This document shows, piece by piece, positions 1-10,282 of a stretch of 36,417 nt of DNA. The first letter of the stretch is position 1, and each line of letters opens with the position of its first letter. Below the pieces are notes generated by a model that worked only from the letters and a program-made list of their open reading frames with translations, did not search any database and was not told the origin of the DNA. Source of the stretch: Candidatus Omnitrophota bacterium. Lineage in GTDB: Bacteria > Omnitrophota > Gorgyraeia > Zapsychrales > Fredricksoniimonadaceae. The stretch spans positions 1-36,417 of the forward strand of contig CAIUQE010000023.1 in the NCBI GenBank assembly GCA_903901225.1, read 5' to 3'. The translations under genes and the position numbers were made by a program.

Positions 1-1
1 C

Positions 2-115
2 AAGATGGTTCAGGATGCCTTGTTCTTGCCTCTGACCATCATTGATCTGCTCAAAGTATCGTCAAAACGCCTAGAGCGCTTTAAATCACACGAACATCAG
101 TTCGAGTTCCTCTAA
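2..115 (+). CDS. C-terminal end of an unidentified protein (possibly a transposase)
   Basis: An open frame enters from the left edge and stops at 113-115. It gives about 37 residues with a hydrophobic LFLPLTIIDLL stretch followed by a charged tail ending FEFL. It lies in a different frame from the truncated metN that follows at once, so it is not part of MetN. A transposase C-terminus next to a gene broken at the same point would be a natural explanation, but I do not recognise a family and no terminal inverted repeat can be tested with one end missing. Confidence 0.3.
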   Translation, partial: KMVQDALFLPLTIIDLLKVSSKRLERFKSHEHQFEFL

Positions 116-134
116 AAAGTTTTACCGGACAGCT

Positions 135-887
135 GTGGTCTTCCAGCATTTCAATCTCATCCATACGCGGACTGTTTTTGAGAATGTGGCGTTCCCTTTG
201 AAGATCGCCGGGGCGGCGCCGTCGCGTATTGCCGCGCGGGTCCCGGAATTGCTGGCGCTCGTGGGTTTGTCCGAGAAGGCGAACGCCTACCCTTCAAAAT
301 TATCCGGCGGCCAGAAGCAGCGGGTGGGCATCGCGCGCGCGTTGGCCAATGATCCCCGTATCCTTCTGTGCGATGAACCGACCTCCGCGCTCGACCAGGA
401 GACCAGCCGCGCGATCCTCGAGCTTCTGGAAGATATCCATCGAAAACTTGGCATCACGACCATTGTTATTTCGCATGAGATGGCCGTGATCAAAAAAATA
501 TGCACCAAGGTCGCGGTCATGCACGAGGGCGTTATCGTCGAGACGGGGGATGTGTACGATATTTTCGCGGCGCCCCGGCATCCTTTGACGCAAAAGCTGG
601 TGGCGCATGCGTTCGACCTGCAACTGCCGGAGCGGATCACCCGGGACCTGAAGGGTTCTTTGGTCAAGGTTGTCTATCGCGGGGGCAAGGCGGAAGAGCC
701 GGTCCTCTCGGATACGGTGCGGGAGTTCGGCGCGGGCATCAATGTCCTGCACGGGAAGATCGAGTACATCGATGGTCGTCCTCTGGGTGTATTGGTGCTG
801 AACGTCACCGGTGAAGCGGTACAGGTCAAAGGCGCTATAGATTATTTGAGAAGCCGGACAGCTCTGGTGGAGGTGATGCATGAATAG
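135..887 (+). CDS. metN: MetN, methionine ABC importer ATPase, N-terminus missing
   Basis: This is the ATP-hydrolysing subunit of the MetNIQ importer for methionine and related compounds. Visible are the Q-loop region (VFQHFNL), the ABC signature LSGGQKQR, Walker B ILLCDEPTSALD, the switch His in VISHEM, and a C-terminal NIL-type domain over roughly the last 75 residues, which in MetN senses methionine. A full MetN is about 340 residues; here about 250 are left and the Walker A loop (GxxGxGKS/T) is absent. A MetN-like reading (YRTAVVFQHF) continues a few codons upstream to about 120 and then loses similarity. The stop overlaps the metI start by 8 bases. As it stands the protein should not bind ATP normally, so it is either a pseudogene cut by a mobile element or an assembly junction. 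Confidence 0.85.
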   Translation: MVFQHFNLIHTRTVFENVAFPLKIAGAAPSRIAARVPELLALVGLSEKANAYPSKLSGGQKQRVGIARALANDPRILLCDEPTSALDQETSRAILELLEDIHRKLGITTIVISHEMAVIKKICTKVAVMHEGVIVETGDVYDIFAAPRHPLTQKLVAHAFDLQLPERITRDLKGSLVKVVYRGGKAEEPVLSDTVREFGAGINVLHGKIEYIDGRPLGVLVLNVTGEAVQVKGAIDYLRSRTALVEVMHE

Positions 888-1545
888 CCAGCTTCTTGTG
901 TCGCTGTGGCCTGACCTGGTGAAGGCGTTCGTCGAGACGGCACAGATGCTGGGGATATCGCTCTTTTTATCCATCGTAGTCGGCGTCCCGTTGGGTCTTT
1001 TTTTGTTCGTGACCGACCGCGGACTTTTCTGGGAGAATAAATTCCTGCACGGCCTGGGCGGGTTTTTGGTCAATGTCATCCGCTCGACACCATTCGTCAT
1101 TCTGCTGGTCCTGCTCTTGCCCTTGACGCAGCAGTTGATCGGCTCGACGATCGGCCCTGTTGCGGCGTCAGTGCCTTTGTCCGTCGCGGCGATCGTTTTC
1201 AACGCGCGGCTGGTGCAGGCGGCCCTGTGCGAGGTTGACCGCGGCGTGATCGAGGCGGCCACGGCGTTCGGCGCCACGCCCCTGCAGATCATCAGGGATG
1301 TCCTTCTGATCGAGGCGTTCCCCGGGCTTGTGCGCGGGGTCACGGTCACGGCCATCAGCCTGGTCGGCTATTCGGCCATGGCGGGTATTGTTGGCGGCGG
1401 CGGTGTGGGGGATCTTGCGATCCGTTACGGGTATTACCGTTACCAGACAGGCGTCATGGTCATCACCGTCGTGATCCTGATCGCGCTCGTGCAGGTCATC
1501 CAGGTGGCCGGTGACAAGGTCGCGGACAACGCGGATAAAAAGTAG
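880..1545 (+). CDS. metI: MetI, methionine ABC importer permease
   Basis: This is the inner-membrane channel subunit of the MetNIQ importer. Its 221 residues match the usual MetI length, with about five hydrophobic segments. The cytoplasmic coupling (EAA) loop reads VIEAATAFGATPLQIIRDVLL-like, and the MetI-typical GYSAMAGIVGGGGVGDLAIRYGY region follows. The start ATG overlaps the end of metN and is preceded by GGAGG at 869-873, which points to translational coupling. The gene is intact although metN is broken. Confidence 0.93.
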   Translation: MNSQLLVSLWPDLVKAFVETAQMLGISLFLSIVVGVPLGLFLFVTDRGLFWENKFLHGLGGFLVNVIRSTPFVILLVLLLPLTQQLIGSTIGPVAASVPLSVAAIVFNARLVQAALCEVDRGVIEAATAFGATPLQIIRDVLLIEAFPGLVRGVTVTAISLVGYSAMAGIVGGGGVGDLAIRYGYYRYQTGVMVITVVILIALVQVIQVAGDKVADNADKK

Positions 1546-1552
1546 AGGACTT

Positions 1553-2731
1553 ATGCCCGACATCAGTGAACGCACCAAGATTTTTAGTGAATCCGTGATC
1601 CGGCGGATGACGCGCGTGGCTAATGAGGCCGGCGCGGTCAACCTCTCACAGGGATTCCCTGATTTTGATCCGCCGCGGGAGTTGAGCGCGGCGTTGAGCG
1701 TGGTGGCGCTGAAAGGGCCGCATCAATACGCCGTGACCTGGGGCGCGTTGAATTTTCGCGAAGCGCTCGCCCGCAAGCACAGCCATTTTTCGGGGCTGGA
1801 CATTGACCCGCAGGCGCACATCGTGGTCACCTGCGGCAGCACCGAGGCCATGATGGCGGCACTCATGTCGGTGACCAATCCCGGCGACAAGGTCATTGTT
1901 TTTTCGCCGTTCTATGAGAATTATGGCGCGGACGCCATCCTTACGGGCGCCGTGCCCATTTATGTGCCGCTGGTCCCGCCGGCGTTCGATTTTGACAGGA
2001 AGGCGCTGCGCGCGGCGTTTGAACAGCGGCCCAAGGCGCTGGTCTTGTGCAACCCCGGCAACCCGACGGGCAAGGTGTTCAGTCGCGCGGAATTGCTCGA
2101 GATCGCCGCGCTGGCCGAAGAATTTGACACCTGGGTCGTTACGGATGAGGTGTATGAACATATCGTTTATCCGCCGTTCAAGCACACTTATTTTGCGTCC
2201 TTGCCCGGCATGTTCGAGCGGACGATCACGTGCAGTTCTTTGTCCAAGACCTATTCGATTACGGGATGGCGGCTGGGATATATCATTGCGCCTTCGAGGG
2301 CCATTGAAGCGGCGCGCAAGGTGCATGATTTCCTGACGGTAGGTGCGGCGGCGCCGTTGCAGGAAGCGGCGGTGGCGGCCCTGCTCTTTCCGGACAAATA
2401 TTATGAAGACCTTCTGGCGCTTTACCAGCGCAAGAAAGATCTGTTCCTGGGGCTTCTCGACGCGGCTGGCCTGAAATACACGACACCCCAGGGCGCGTAT
2501 TACGTGATGGTGGACATATCGGAATTCAAGGCTGAAAGCGATGTTGAATTTTGCGAGTGGATGGCCCGCGCGGTCGGGGTCGCGGCCGTGCCGGGATCAA
2601 GCTTCTTTAAGGAAGATATCCGCCACCTGATACGCTTCCACTTTGCCAAGAAAGAAGAGACCCTGCGGGAAGCCGGGAAGCGCCTGTTGAAATTGCGTGA
2701 ATTGGCGGCATTAAGGCCGAAGAAAATTTAA
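1553..2731 (+). CDS. PLP-dependent aminotransferase, methionine/aromatic (YbdL/KAT-like)
   Basis: This is a fold-type I class I/II aminotransferase of 392 residues. The opening NLSQGFPDFDPP is typical of the YbdL / kynurenine aminotransferase group. CNPGNPTGKVF, TDEVYEHIVY and the PLP-lysine motif SSLSKTYSITGWRLGY are all present. I chose the ATG at 1553, which has AGAGGA just before it; an in-frame GTG at 1511 would overlap metI. Lying between metI and metQ, it probably transaminates imported methionine to its keto acid or performs the last step of methionine salvage (keto-methylthiobutyrate to methionine). The exact substrate is an inference from context. Confidence 0.88.
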   Translation: MPDISERTKIFSESVIRRMTRVANEAGAVNLSQGFPDFDPPRELSAALSVVALKGPHQYAVTWGALNFREALARKHSHFSGLDIDPQAHIVVTCGSTEAMMAALMSVTNPGDKVIVFSPFYENYGADAILTGAVPIYVPLVPPAFDFDRKALRAAFEQRPKALVLCNPGNPTGKVFSRAELLEIAALAEEFDTWVVTDEVYEHIVYPPFKHTYFASLPGMFERTITCSSLSKTYSITGWRLGYIIAPSRAIEAARKVHDFLTVGAAAPLQEAAVAALLFPDKYYEDLLALYQRKKDLFLGLLDAAGLKYTTPQGAYYVMVDISEFKAESDVEFCEWMARAVGVAAVPGSSFFKEDIRHLIRFHFAKKEETLREAGKRLLKLRELAALRPKKI

Positions 2732-2753
2732 CGCCAAAAGGAAAGGAATGGGT

Positions 2754-3563
2754 ATGGATCTAAGGAAAGTGCTAAGTGTCGTAGTTTTTGTCGTCGGTGT
2801 TGTTGTTTTCTCAGTGTCTCGCGCGCACGCCGCGGGAGAGGTGCTTGTGGTCGGGGCAACGCCTGTGCCGCACGCCGAGATCCTTGAAAAAGCCAAGGCC
2901 CTGCTGGCCGCGCAGGGGATCGACTTGCAGGTCAGGGTGTTCACGGATTACGTGACGCCGAATCTGGCGCTCAAGGACGGGAGCCTGGATGCCAATTATT
3001 TCCAGCATCTTCCTTACTTGCAGGATTTTGACAAAGCCAACAAGGCCGGGCTTGTTTCCGCGGGTGCCGTGCATTATGAACCGCTCGCCGTGTATTCCAA
3101 AAAGATCAGTTCCCTGGCCGCGTTGAAGGCCGGTGACAAGGTCGCGATCCCTAACGATGTGTCCAACGGGGCGCGGGCGTTGATCCTCCTGCAGGATAAC
3201 GGGCTGCTCAAGTTGAAAAACCCGGGCGACCTGAACGCGACGGTCAAGGATATTGAAAGTTACGGCGTTAATATCGAGATCATCGAGATCGAGGCCGCCC
3301 AGCTGCCGCGCGCGCTCAGCAGTGTTGCGGCCGCGGTGATCAATGGCAATTATGCCATCGATGCCGGTCTTTCGCCGTTGACCGACGCGTTGGTGTCAGA
3401 AGCCTCCGGCTCGGTTGCCGCCAAAACGTACGCTAATCTGGTGGCGGTGCGTCCGGGGGATGAGGCGCGTCCGGCGATCAAGGCCTTGCTCGCGGTACTG
3501 CATTCAAAGGAGATCAAGGATTTTATAACCACGCGGTATAAAGGCGCGGTCGTTCCGGAGTGA
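2754..3563 (+). CDS. metQ: MetQ, methionine-binding periplasmic protein
   Basis: This is an NlpA/MetQ-family solute-binding protein that delivers methionine to MetNI. A signal peptide ends near RAHA-AGEV. Family landmarks follow: VGATPVPHAEIL, LDANYFQHLPYL, and VAIPNDVSNGARAL. There is no lipobox cysteine, so it should be soluble in the periplasm rather than a lipoprotein, which fits a diderm host. The ATG at 2754 sits 7 bases after AAGGAAAGG and is preferred; an ATG at 2748 is too close to that site. It ends the methionine uptake operon. Confidence 0.92.
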   Translation: MDLRKVLSVVVFVVGVVVFSVSRAHAAGEVLVVGATPVPHAEILEKAKALLAAQGIDLQVRVFTDYVTPNLALKDGSLDANYFQHLPYLQDFDKANKAGLVSAGAVHYEPLAVYSKKISSLAALKAGDKVAIPNDVSNGARALILLQDNGLLKLKNPGDLNATVKDIESYGVNIEIIEIEAAQLPRALSSVAAAVINGNYAIDAGLSPLTDALVSEASGSVAAKTYANLVAVRPGDEARPAIKALLAVLHSKEIKDFITTRYKGAVVPE

Positions 3564-3578
3564 GTAGAAAAATTTTTC

Positions 3579-3606
3579 TTGACAAAGTCAGAGAGCGTGG
3601 TACATT
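3579..3606 (+). promoter_or_regulatory. Promoter of leader A / metY1
   Basis: TTGACA at 3579-3584, a 16-base spacer and TACATT at 3601-3606, with TGG directly before the -10 box. The same arrangement occurs at 10250 and 25897. A palindrome, CTACTA-GGGT-TAGTAG (3616-3631), lies at or just after the expected start point. Confidence 0.75.
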
Positions 3607-3611
3607 CATAG

Positions 3612-3737
3612 TAACCTACTAGGGTTAGTAGAGATTAAAGGAAGCAAGTATCGGGTTGCGCTAGCATTGAACGACCAGACATCTGGAGGTCAAGAGTGCC
3701 CTTGGTTCACATCGAGGGGGTATTCTTGGCCTTTTTT
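3612..3737 (+). promoter_or_regulatory. Leader RNA A: candidate attenuator or riboswitch before metY1
   Basis: A leader of about 125 bases holds, in order, a 5' hairpin (3616-3631), a linker with GCAA/TTGC pairing, the hairpin CCAG-ACAT-CTGG at 3675-3686, and one base later an intrinsic terminator. GACC (3673-3676) can alternatively pair with GGTC (3688-3691), which is the foot of the terminator, giving a simple on/off switch. Leaders B and C have the same 3' module. I find no SAM-I, SAM-II, cobalamin or T-box consensus. Ligand or effector unknown; metY context suggests a sulfur metabolite. Confidence 0.65.
3688..3737 (+). terminator. Intrinsic terminator of leader A
   Basis: The arms 3688-3702 and 3717-3731 pair over 15 positions (GGTCAAGAGTGCCCT with GGGGTATTCTTGGCC, counting G-T pairs), followed by six T at 3732-3737. 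It lies before the metY1 coding region, so it works as an attenuator. Confidence 0.85.
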
Positions 3738-3756
3738 ATTAGAGCGGGGACACATT

Positions 3757-3811
3757 AGAGCGGGGACATGTACCAAATTCGTCTTTTGAATTTGATACGT
3801 GTCCCCGGATC
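3757..3811 (+). repeat. Palindromic repeat family 1, copy 1
   Basis: Arms GGGGACATGTACCAAATTC and GAATTTGATACGTGTCCCC enclose a 7-base loop, bounded by AGAGC on the left and GGATC on the right. A partial duplicate of its left edge (AGAGCGGGGACAC) sits at 3741-3753. It lies between attenuator A and metY1. The rest of 3812-3920 shows nothing recognisable beyond AT-rich spacer. Confidence 0.9.
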
Positions 3812-4037
3812 GAAATAATAGGATCAGAAATAATAGGGGAAGCAAGATATTCAGTAAGGAAGGGGGATCAATGGCAGGCAGGGAGCAACATTTTTCACCT
3901 AACAAACACGGGAGCACAATATGTCGCAAAAAAAGAATATTTCGGGAAGTTTTTCAGATCGGATAGCTGAATTTTTGAAACCATGGCTCAGCCAGGGAAA
4001 AAAGGCTGTGTCCAACAACAAAAAGGAGAAGGAAACC

Positions 4038-6766
<2,729 letters not shown>

Positions 6767-6770
6767 GATT

Positions 6771-6820
6771 AGAGCGGGGACATGTACAAAATTCGTTCTT
6801 TTGAATTTAGTTCCCGGATC
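6771..6820 (+). repeat. Palindromic repeat family 1, copy 3 (eroded)
   Basis: The left arm is GGGGACATGTACAAAATTC, but the right arm is shortened (GAATTTAGTTCCCGGATC), so the hairpin is only partly preserved. It follows the HPr gene. Confidence 0.85.
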
Positions 6821-6876
6821 TTTTGGAAAAACTTAAAGATGGATAAACAAGAATGGTTTTGTTAAAATAAAAAATT

Positions 6877-7065
6877 ATGGAACAAATACTCATCAAGGAA
6901 AAGAAGTTCGAAGGCAAATACGTGGCAATCCGGAGCCTGAGCGACAGCACACCTGTCGCGGATGGTGATAGCCCCCAGGATGTGTACAATACGGCTATCA
7001 GGCAAGGCGTTTTGGCGCCGCTGCTTCTTTTTGTTCCCGCCCATGAGATGGTTCAGATCTACTAA
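6877..7065 (+). CDS. Small DUF5678-like protein
   Basis: This 62-residue protein has the pattern KKFEGKYVAIRSL...GDSPQDVYNTAIRQGVLAPLLLFVP, which resembles DUF5678 proteins (a K-Y-V-A strand followed by a short helix and a PLLxxVP strand). Function is unknown. Its TAA shares a base with the ATG of the next gene (TAATG at 7063-7067), so the two are translationally coupled, an arrangement I recall for this family with aspartic-protease-like neighbours. Confidence 0.65.
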   Translation: MEQILIKEKKFEGKYVAIRSLSDSTPVADGDSPQDVYNTAIRQGVLAPLLLFVPAHEMVQIY

Positions 7066-7466
7066 TGAAGATCGAGACGCCCTTCACAAAATTGTCTCCA
7101 TCTGATATTCCGCGACCATGGCTTCAGGTGGTGATCATCAATCCTCATTCCGGCAAGGAAGTCAATGTTTTGGGTCTGGTTGATACGGGGGCTGATGAAT
7201 GTGCCCTTCCAGCCGCTTATGCCAGTATTCTTGAACATGACTTACAGGCAGGGCGGCGCAAGGAAATCCGGACGGGCAATGGCGTTACCAATGCTTACGC
7301 GCATACCAGCAGGCTTAAAGTTGGCGATTTTGTGATCGAGGAAACATTGATTGACTTCATGCCTAACCTTTCTGTCCCGCTTCTGGGGACAAAGAATTTT
7401 CTTAGCCATTTTATTCTCACCGTTGATTATCCCAAGCGCGTTTTTTCGTTGGAAACAAGAGCATAA
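7065..7466 (+). CDS. Retropepsin-like aspartic protease-fold protein
   Basis: This 133-residue protein has one aspartic protease active-site motif, GLVDTGADECALP, and a later strand MPNLSVPLLGTKNFL that matches the hydrophobic-hydrophobic-G end of retropepsin domains. One motif per chain implies a homodimer, as in retroviral proteases. There is no signal peptide. The substrate is unknown. It is translationally coupled to the DUF5678-like gene, and the pair may work together. Confidence 0.7.
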   Translation: MKIETPFTKLSPSDIPRPWLQVVIINPHSGKEVNVLGLVDTGADECALPAAYASILEHDLQAGRRKEIRTGNGVTNAYAHTSRLKVGDFVIEETLIDFMPNLSVPLLGTKNFLSHFILTVDYPKRVFSLETRA

Positions 7467-7521
7467 AGCGAATGTCCATCTGTTATGGCCAAAAAGATTG
7501 AGAGCCTTAAGTTCTCTTTGT

Positions 7522-7577
7522 TAGAACGGGGACATGTACCAAATTCGTCCTGTGAATTTGGTACGTGTCCCCGGATC
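7522..7577 (+). repeat. Palindromic repeat family 1, copy 4
   Basis: A nearly perfect hairpin with loop GTCCTGT ends seven bases before the preferred ATG of the binding-protein gene. It would be translated in frame if the upstream start at 7485 were used, which argues against that start. Confidence 0.9.
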
Positions 7578-7583
7578 TATTTG

Positions 7584-8405
7584 ATGATATTGATCTGCGG
7601 CATGTTACTGTTCCTGACTGGGCCTGCCCTGGCGCAAGACGGGCCGGTGGCGCGGATCATTTCCCTGGGGCCGGTGCTGACTGAGGAGATCTTTTTGCTC
7701 GGCGGGGAAGACCGTCTTGTGGGCGTGACCACCTATTGCCAGCGCCCCGCGGCAGCAAAACTGAAAGAGCGCGTTGGCAGTATCCAGGACATCAATATCG
7801 AGAAGGTAGTATCCCTCAAGCCTGATCTGGTGTTGGCTACGGTATTGACAGATCCTCGAGCCAAGGCAAAGTTGCGTGGCCTGGGGATACGGGTCGTGGA
7901 TGTGCCCAACGCCGTTGATTTCGACGGGGTTTGTGATGTTTTCACTTTGGTCGCGGGATTTCTCGGCAAGGAAAAGGAAGCTGCCGCGATCATTGCCGAC
8001 TCACGGCAAAAGGTCGCGGCGTTGCGCTCGAAGGTTAACACAGCGGCGCGGGTCCGTGTTTTTGTCGAGGTGGGGGTGAATCCTCTGGTCACCATCGGGC
8101 AGGGGGCTTTCGTGAATGACCTTATCACCCTTGCCGGCGGGGATAATATCGTCAGGGAACAGGGCTACCTGCAATATTCACGCGAGACCGTCCTTAAACG
8201 CGATCCTGATGTTATCCTGATATCGAGCATGGGGTTTGACGGGGCGCGGGAAAAAACGAACTGGGAGCGGTTCGGGTCACTGAAGGCGGTGGCCGACGGG
8301 AGGATCAACATCCTCGATGAATATTTATTGTGCAGCCCCACCCCGGTAAGTTTTGTGCAAACGCTTGTGGTGATCATGGGATTCCTGCATCCGGAGATCC
8401 GTTGA
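7584..8405 (+). CDS. BtuF-like periplasmic binding protein (cobalamin or siderophore)
   Basis: This TroA/BtuF-fold substrate-binding protein has about 273 residues. A short signal peptide (MILICGMLLFLTGPALAQ) is followed by RIISLGPVLTEEIFLLGGEDRLVGVTTYC and KPDLVLA, the usual N-lobe landmarks of cobalamin and Fe-siderophore binding proteins. ATG 7584 is chosen because it gives a clean signal peptide; the longer reading from 7485 translates a repeat. No good ribosome site is visible. The stop overlaps the permease start (TGATG). Cobalamin is plausible given methionine metabolism next door, but the ligand cannot be fixed by sequence reading. Confidence 0.82.
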   Translation: MILICGMLLFLTGPALAQDGPVARIISLGPVLTEEIFLLGGEDRLVGVTTYCQRPAAAKLKERVGSIQDINIEKVVSLKPDLVLATVLTDPRAKAKLRGLGIRVVDVPNAVDFDGVCDVFTLVAGFLGKEKEAAAIIADSRQKVAALRSKVNTAARVRVFVEVGVNPLVTIGQGAFVNDLITLAGGDNIVREQGYLQYSRETVLKRDPDVILISSMGFDGAREKTNWERFGSLKAVADGRINILDEYLLCSPTPVSFVQTLVVIMGFLHPEIR

Positions 8406-9409
8406 TGAAATATTGGCGCTGGGCTTTGTGGCTGGGGTTTTTGGGCGTGCTTCTCGCGGGGGCTGTGGTGTGGGCCTTGTCGGTGGGCGCTTCGGGGATA
8501 CCGGCGGGCAAGGTGGTCGGGATATTGTTCCACGGCGGCAGCCCGGTCGAGCACAGCATTGTTTTTGATATCCGCCTGCCGCGGATCATCCTCGGGTTCG
8601 CCATCGGCGGTTGTCTGAGCCTGGCCGGTGTGATGCTTCAGGGGCTTTTTCGTAATCCCCTCGTTGAGCCCTACACACTGGGCATTTCCGGCGGGGCCGC
8701 GCTGGGCGTGGCGGCCAACATCGCCTTGGGCCTTTCCGCTATCGGCGCGTATACCCTTCCCGCGTGCGGCCTGCTCGGCGCGGGCGGCGTGATCGTCTTC
8801 CTTTATTTCTCAAGCTTGCGGACAGGTCTTGTCAAATTGCAGGGGCTTCTCCTTAACGGCGTCATGATCAGTTTTATTTCATCGTCTTTGGTCATGTTGC
8901 TCATGTCCATCGCCAGCAGCGACAGCCTGCACGGGATCGTTTTCTGGATGATGGGCTCGCTCGGAGGTTCCGATCTTTCCCTGGTCAATTTCATGTTCTT
9001 CCTCGCGCTCGCGGCGTTGGCGGGGGGTTATTGTTTTTGCTTGCAGCTGAACGCGCTGGCGCTGGGCGAGGCCGAGGCGCGGCATCTCGGCGTCCCTGTC
9101 GAGTTGGTGAAGAAGGTGCTGTTCGTTTTTTGCGCGATTTTGACCGGCCTTTGTGTATCGATCGCCGGGATGATCGGTTTTGTGGGGCTGGTCGTGCCGC
9201 ACGTGACGCGCCGGCTGGTAGGCCCGGACCACCGGATATTGCTGGGAGCCTCGTTCCTGGCGGGGGCGGCCTTCCTGATCGCCAGCGACACCCTGGCGCG
9301 GGTCATTATCGCGCCGCTGGAGTTGCCCGTCGGTGTGATCACGGGGATCGCGGGCGGGAGCGTTTTTCTTTACGCGCTCTCGCGGCGGGGAGGGTTGAGC
9401 CATGCTTAA
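8405..9409 (+). CDS. BtuC/FecCD-type ABC permease
   Basis: This FecCD-family permease of 334 residues has about ten membrane segments. Family motifs are RLPRIILGFAIGGCLSLAGVMLQGLFRNPLVEP-like, GISGGAALGV, and GMIGFVGLVVPHVTRRLVGPDHR near the C-terminus, the region that contacts the ATPase. It dimerises to form the channel for cobalamin or ferric siderophores. It overlaps the BtuF-like gene by one base and the ATPase gene by eight, so the three form one transcription and translation unit. Confidence 0.9.
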   Translation: MKYWRWALWLGFLGVLLAGAVVWALSVGASGIPAGKVVGILFHGGSPVEHSIVFDIRLPRIILGFAIGGCLSLAGVMLQGLFRNPLVEPYTLGISGGAALGVAANIALGLSAIGAYTLPACGLLGAGGVIVFLYFSSLRTGLVKLQGLLLNGVMISFISSSLVMLLMSIASSDSLHGIVFWMMGSLGGSDLSLVNFMFFLALAALAGGYCFCLQLNALALGEAEARHLGVPVELVKKVLFVFCAILTGLCVSIAGMIGFVGLVVPHVTRRLVGPDHRILLGASFLAGAAFLIASDTLARVIIAPLELPVGVITGIAGGSVFLYALSRRGGLSHA

Positions 9410-10220
9410 GGTCCGTGATGTCACAGCCGGTTACGGGACAAAAGTCATTGTTGCGGGTGTCAGCTTTGAAGTTAAGGCCGGAGAGTTCTTCGGGTTGATC
9501 GGCCCCAACGGTTCGGGCAAGACGACATTGCTGCGCGCTTTCACGCGTGAGATCCCGTCCATGCGGGGCGAGATCATTATTGATGGACATAATATCCACA
9601 CTATCCCGCTGCGGACCTTCGCGCGCACCGTGGCGGTGGTGTCCCAGGTGACGCCGCTGGTCGACATGACGGTCGGCGAGTTTGTCCTGCTGGGGCGCCT
9701 GCCCTATTTTGAGAACCTGCAGTTCATTGAGTCGCGACATGACCGCGATATCGCGGATAAGTGCATGAAGTTGACGGATTCGTACCGTTTCAGGAATAAG
9801 CCCGTCGACAAATTGAGCGGCGGCGAACGCCAGCTGGCGGGGATCGCCCGCGCGCTGGCCCAGGAGCCGCGGTTGTTGCTCCTGGATGAGCCGACCGCTC
9901 ATCTGGATATCACGCACCAGGTGGCGATCATGGATCTTCTTCGCAAGCTCGTCAGGGAAATGAATTTGACCGTGGTGATGGTGTTGCATGACCTTAACCT
10001 GGCCAGTGAATATTGCGACCGCGTCGCGCTGCTCAGCGAGGGGGGGATCTTCAAGGCCGGAACGCCCGCGCAGGTCATTGATTACAAGGTCATCGAGGAG
10101 ATTTACAAGACCGTCGTTGTGGTGAACAAGAATCCGATCTCAGGCAAACCGTATGTGCTGATCGTGCCTGAGGATGAGATGTTAAAGAGCCGCGGGATGG
10201 ATCTTCCGACGGGGAATTAA
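9402..10220 (+). CDS. BtuD/FepC-type ABC ATPase
   Basis: This 272-residue ATPase powers the importer encoded just upstream. Walker A is GPNGSGKTT, the Q-loop is VVSQVT, the signature is LSGGERQL, Walker B is LLLLDEPTAHLD and the switch His is in VLHDLN. After about residue 210 a C-terminal tail follows, typical of this group. The ATG overlaps the permease stop. Downstream AT-rich spacer leads directly into the promoter of leader B. Confidence 0.9.
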   Translation: MLKVRDVTAGYGTKVIVAGVSFEVKAGEFFGLIGPNGSGKTTLLRAFTREIPSMRGEIIIDGHNIHTIPLRTFARTVAVVSQVTPLVDMTVGEFVLLGRLPYFENLQFIESRHDRDIADKCMKLTDSYRFRNKPVDKLSGGERQLAGIARALAQEPRLLLLDEPTAHLDITHQVAIMDLLRKLVREMNLTVVMVLHDLNLASEYCDRVALLSEGGIFKAGTPAQVIDYKVIEEIYKTVVVVNKNPISGKPYVLIVPEDEMLKSRGMDLPTGN

Positions 10221-10249
10221 GAAAAAATAAAATAACGCAAAAAATCTTC

Positions 10250-10277
10250 TTGACAAGTTTTGATTGCATGGTATAGT
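10250..10277 (+). promoter_or_regulatory. Promoter of leader B / organosulfur cluster
   Basis: TTGACA at 10250-10255, 16-base spacer, TATAGT at 10272-10277 preceded by TGG (extended -10). A palindrome ATCTC-TAGC-GAGAT (10284-10297) lies at the expected start of the transcript. Confidence 0.8.
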
Positions 10278-10282
10278 CCCAC

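Noticed and set aside
3612-3737. T-box riboswitch reading of leaders A-C (TGGA in the CTGGA hairpin could pair with the UCCA end of tRNA-Cys).
   Set aside because: The core T-box word AGGGTGGNACCGCG is missing, no Stem I with a Cys or Met specifier codon is visible, and the TGG is already paired inside the CCAG hairpin. Kept only as a remote possibility.
7485-7583. N-terminal extension of the BtuF-like protein.
   Set aside because: It translates repeat copy 4 and would bury the signal peptide behind 33 residues.
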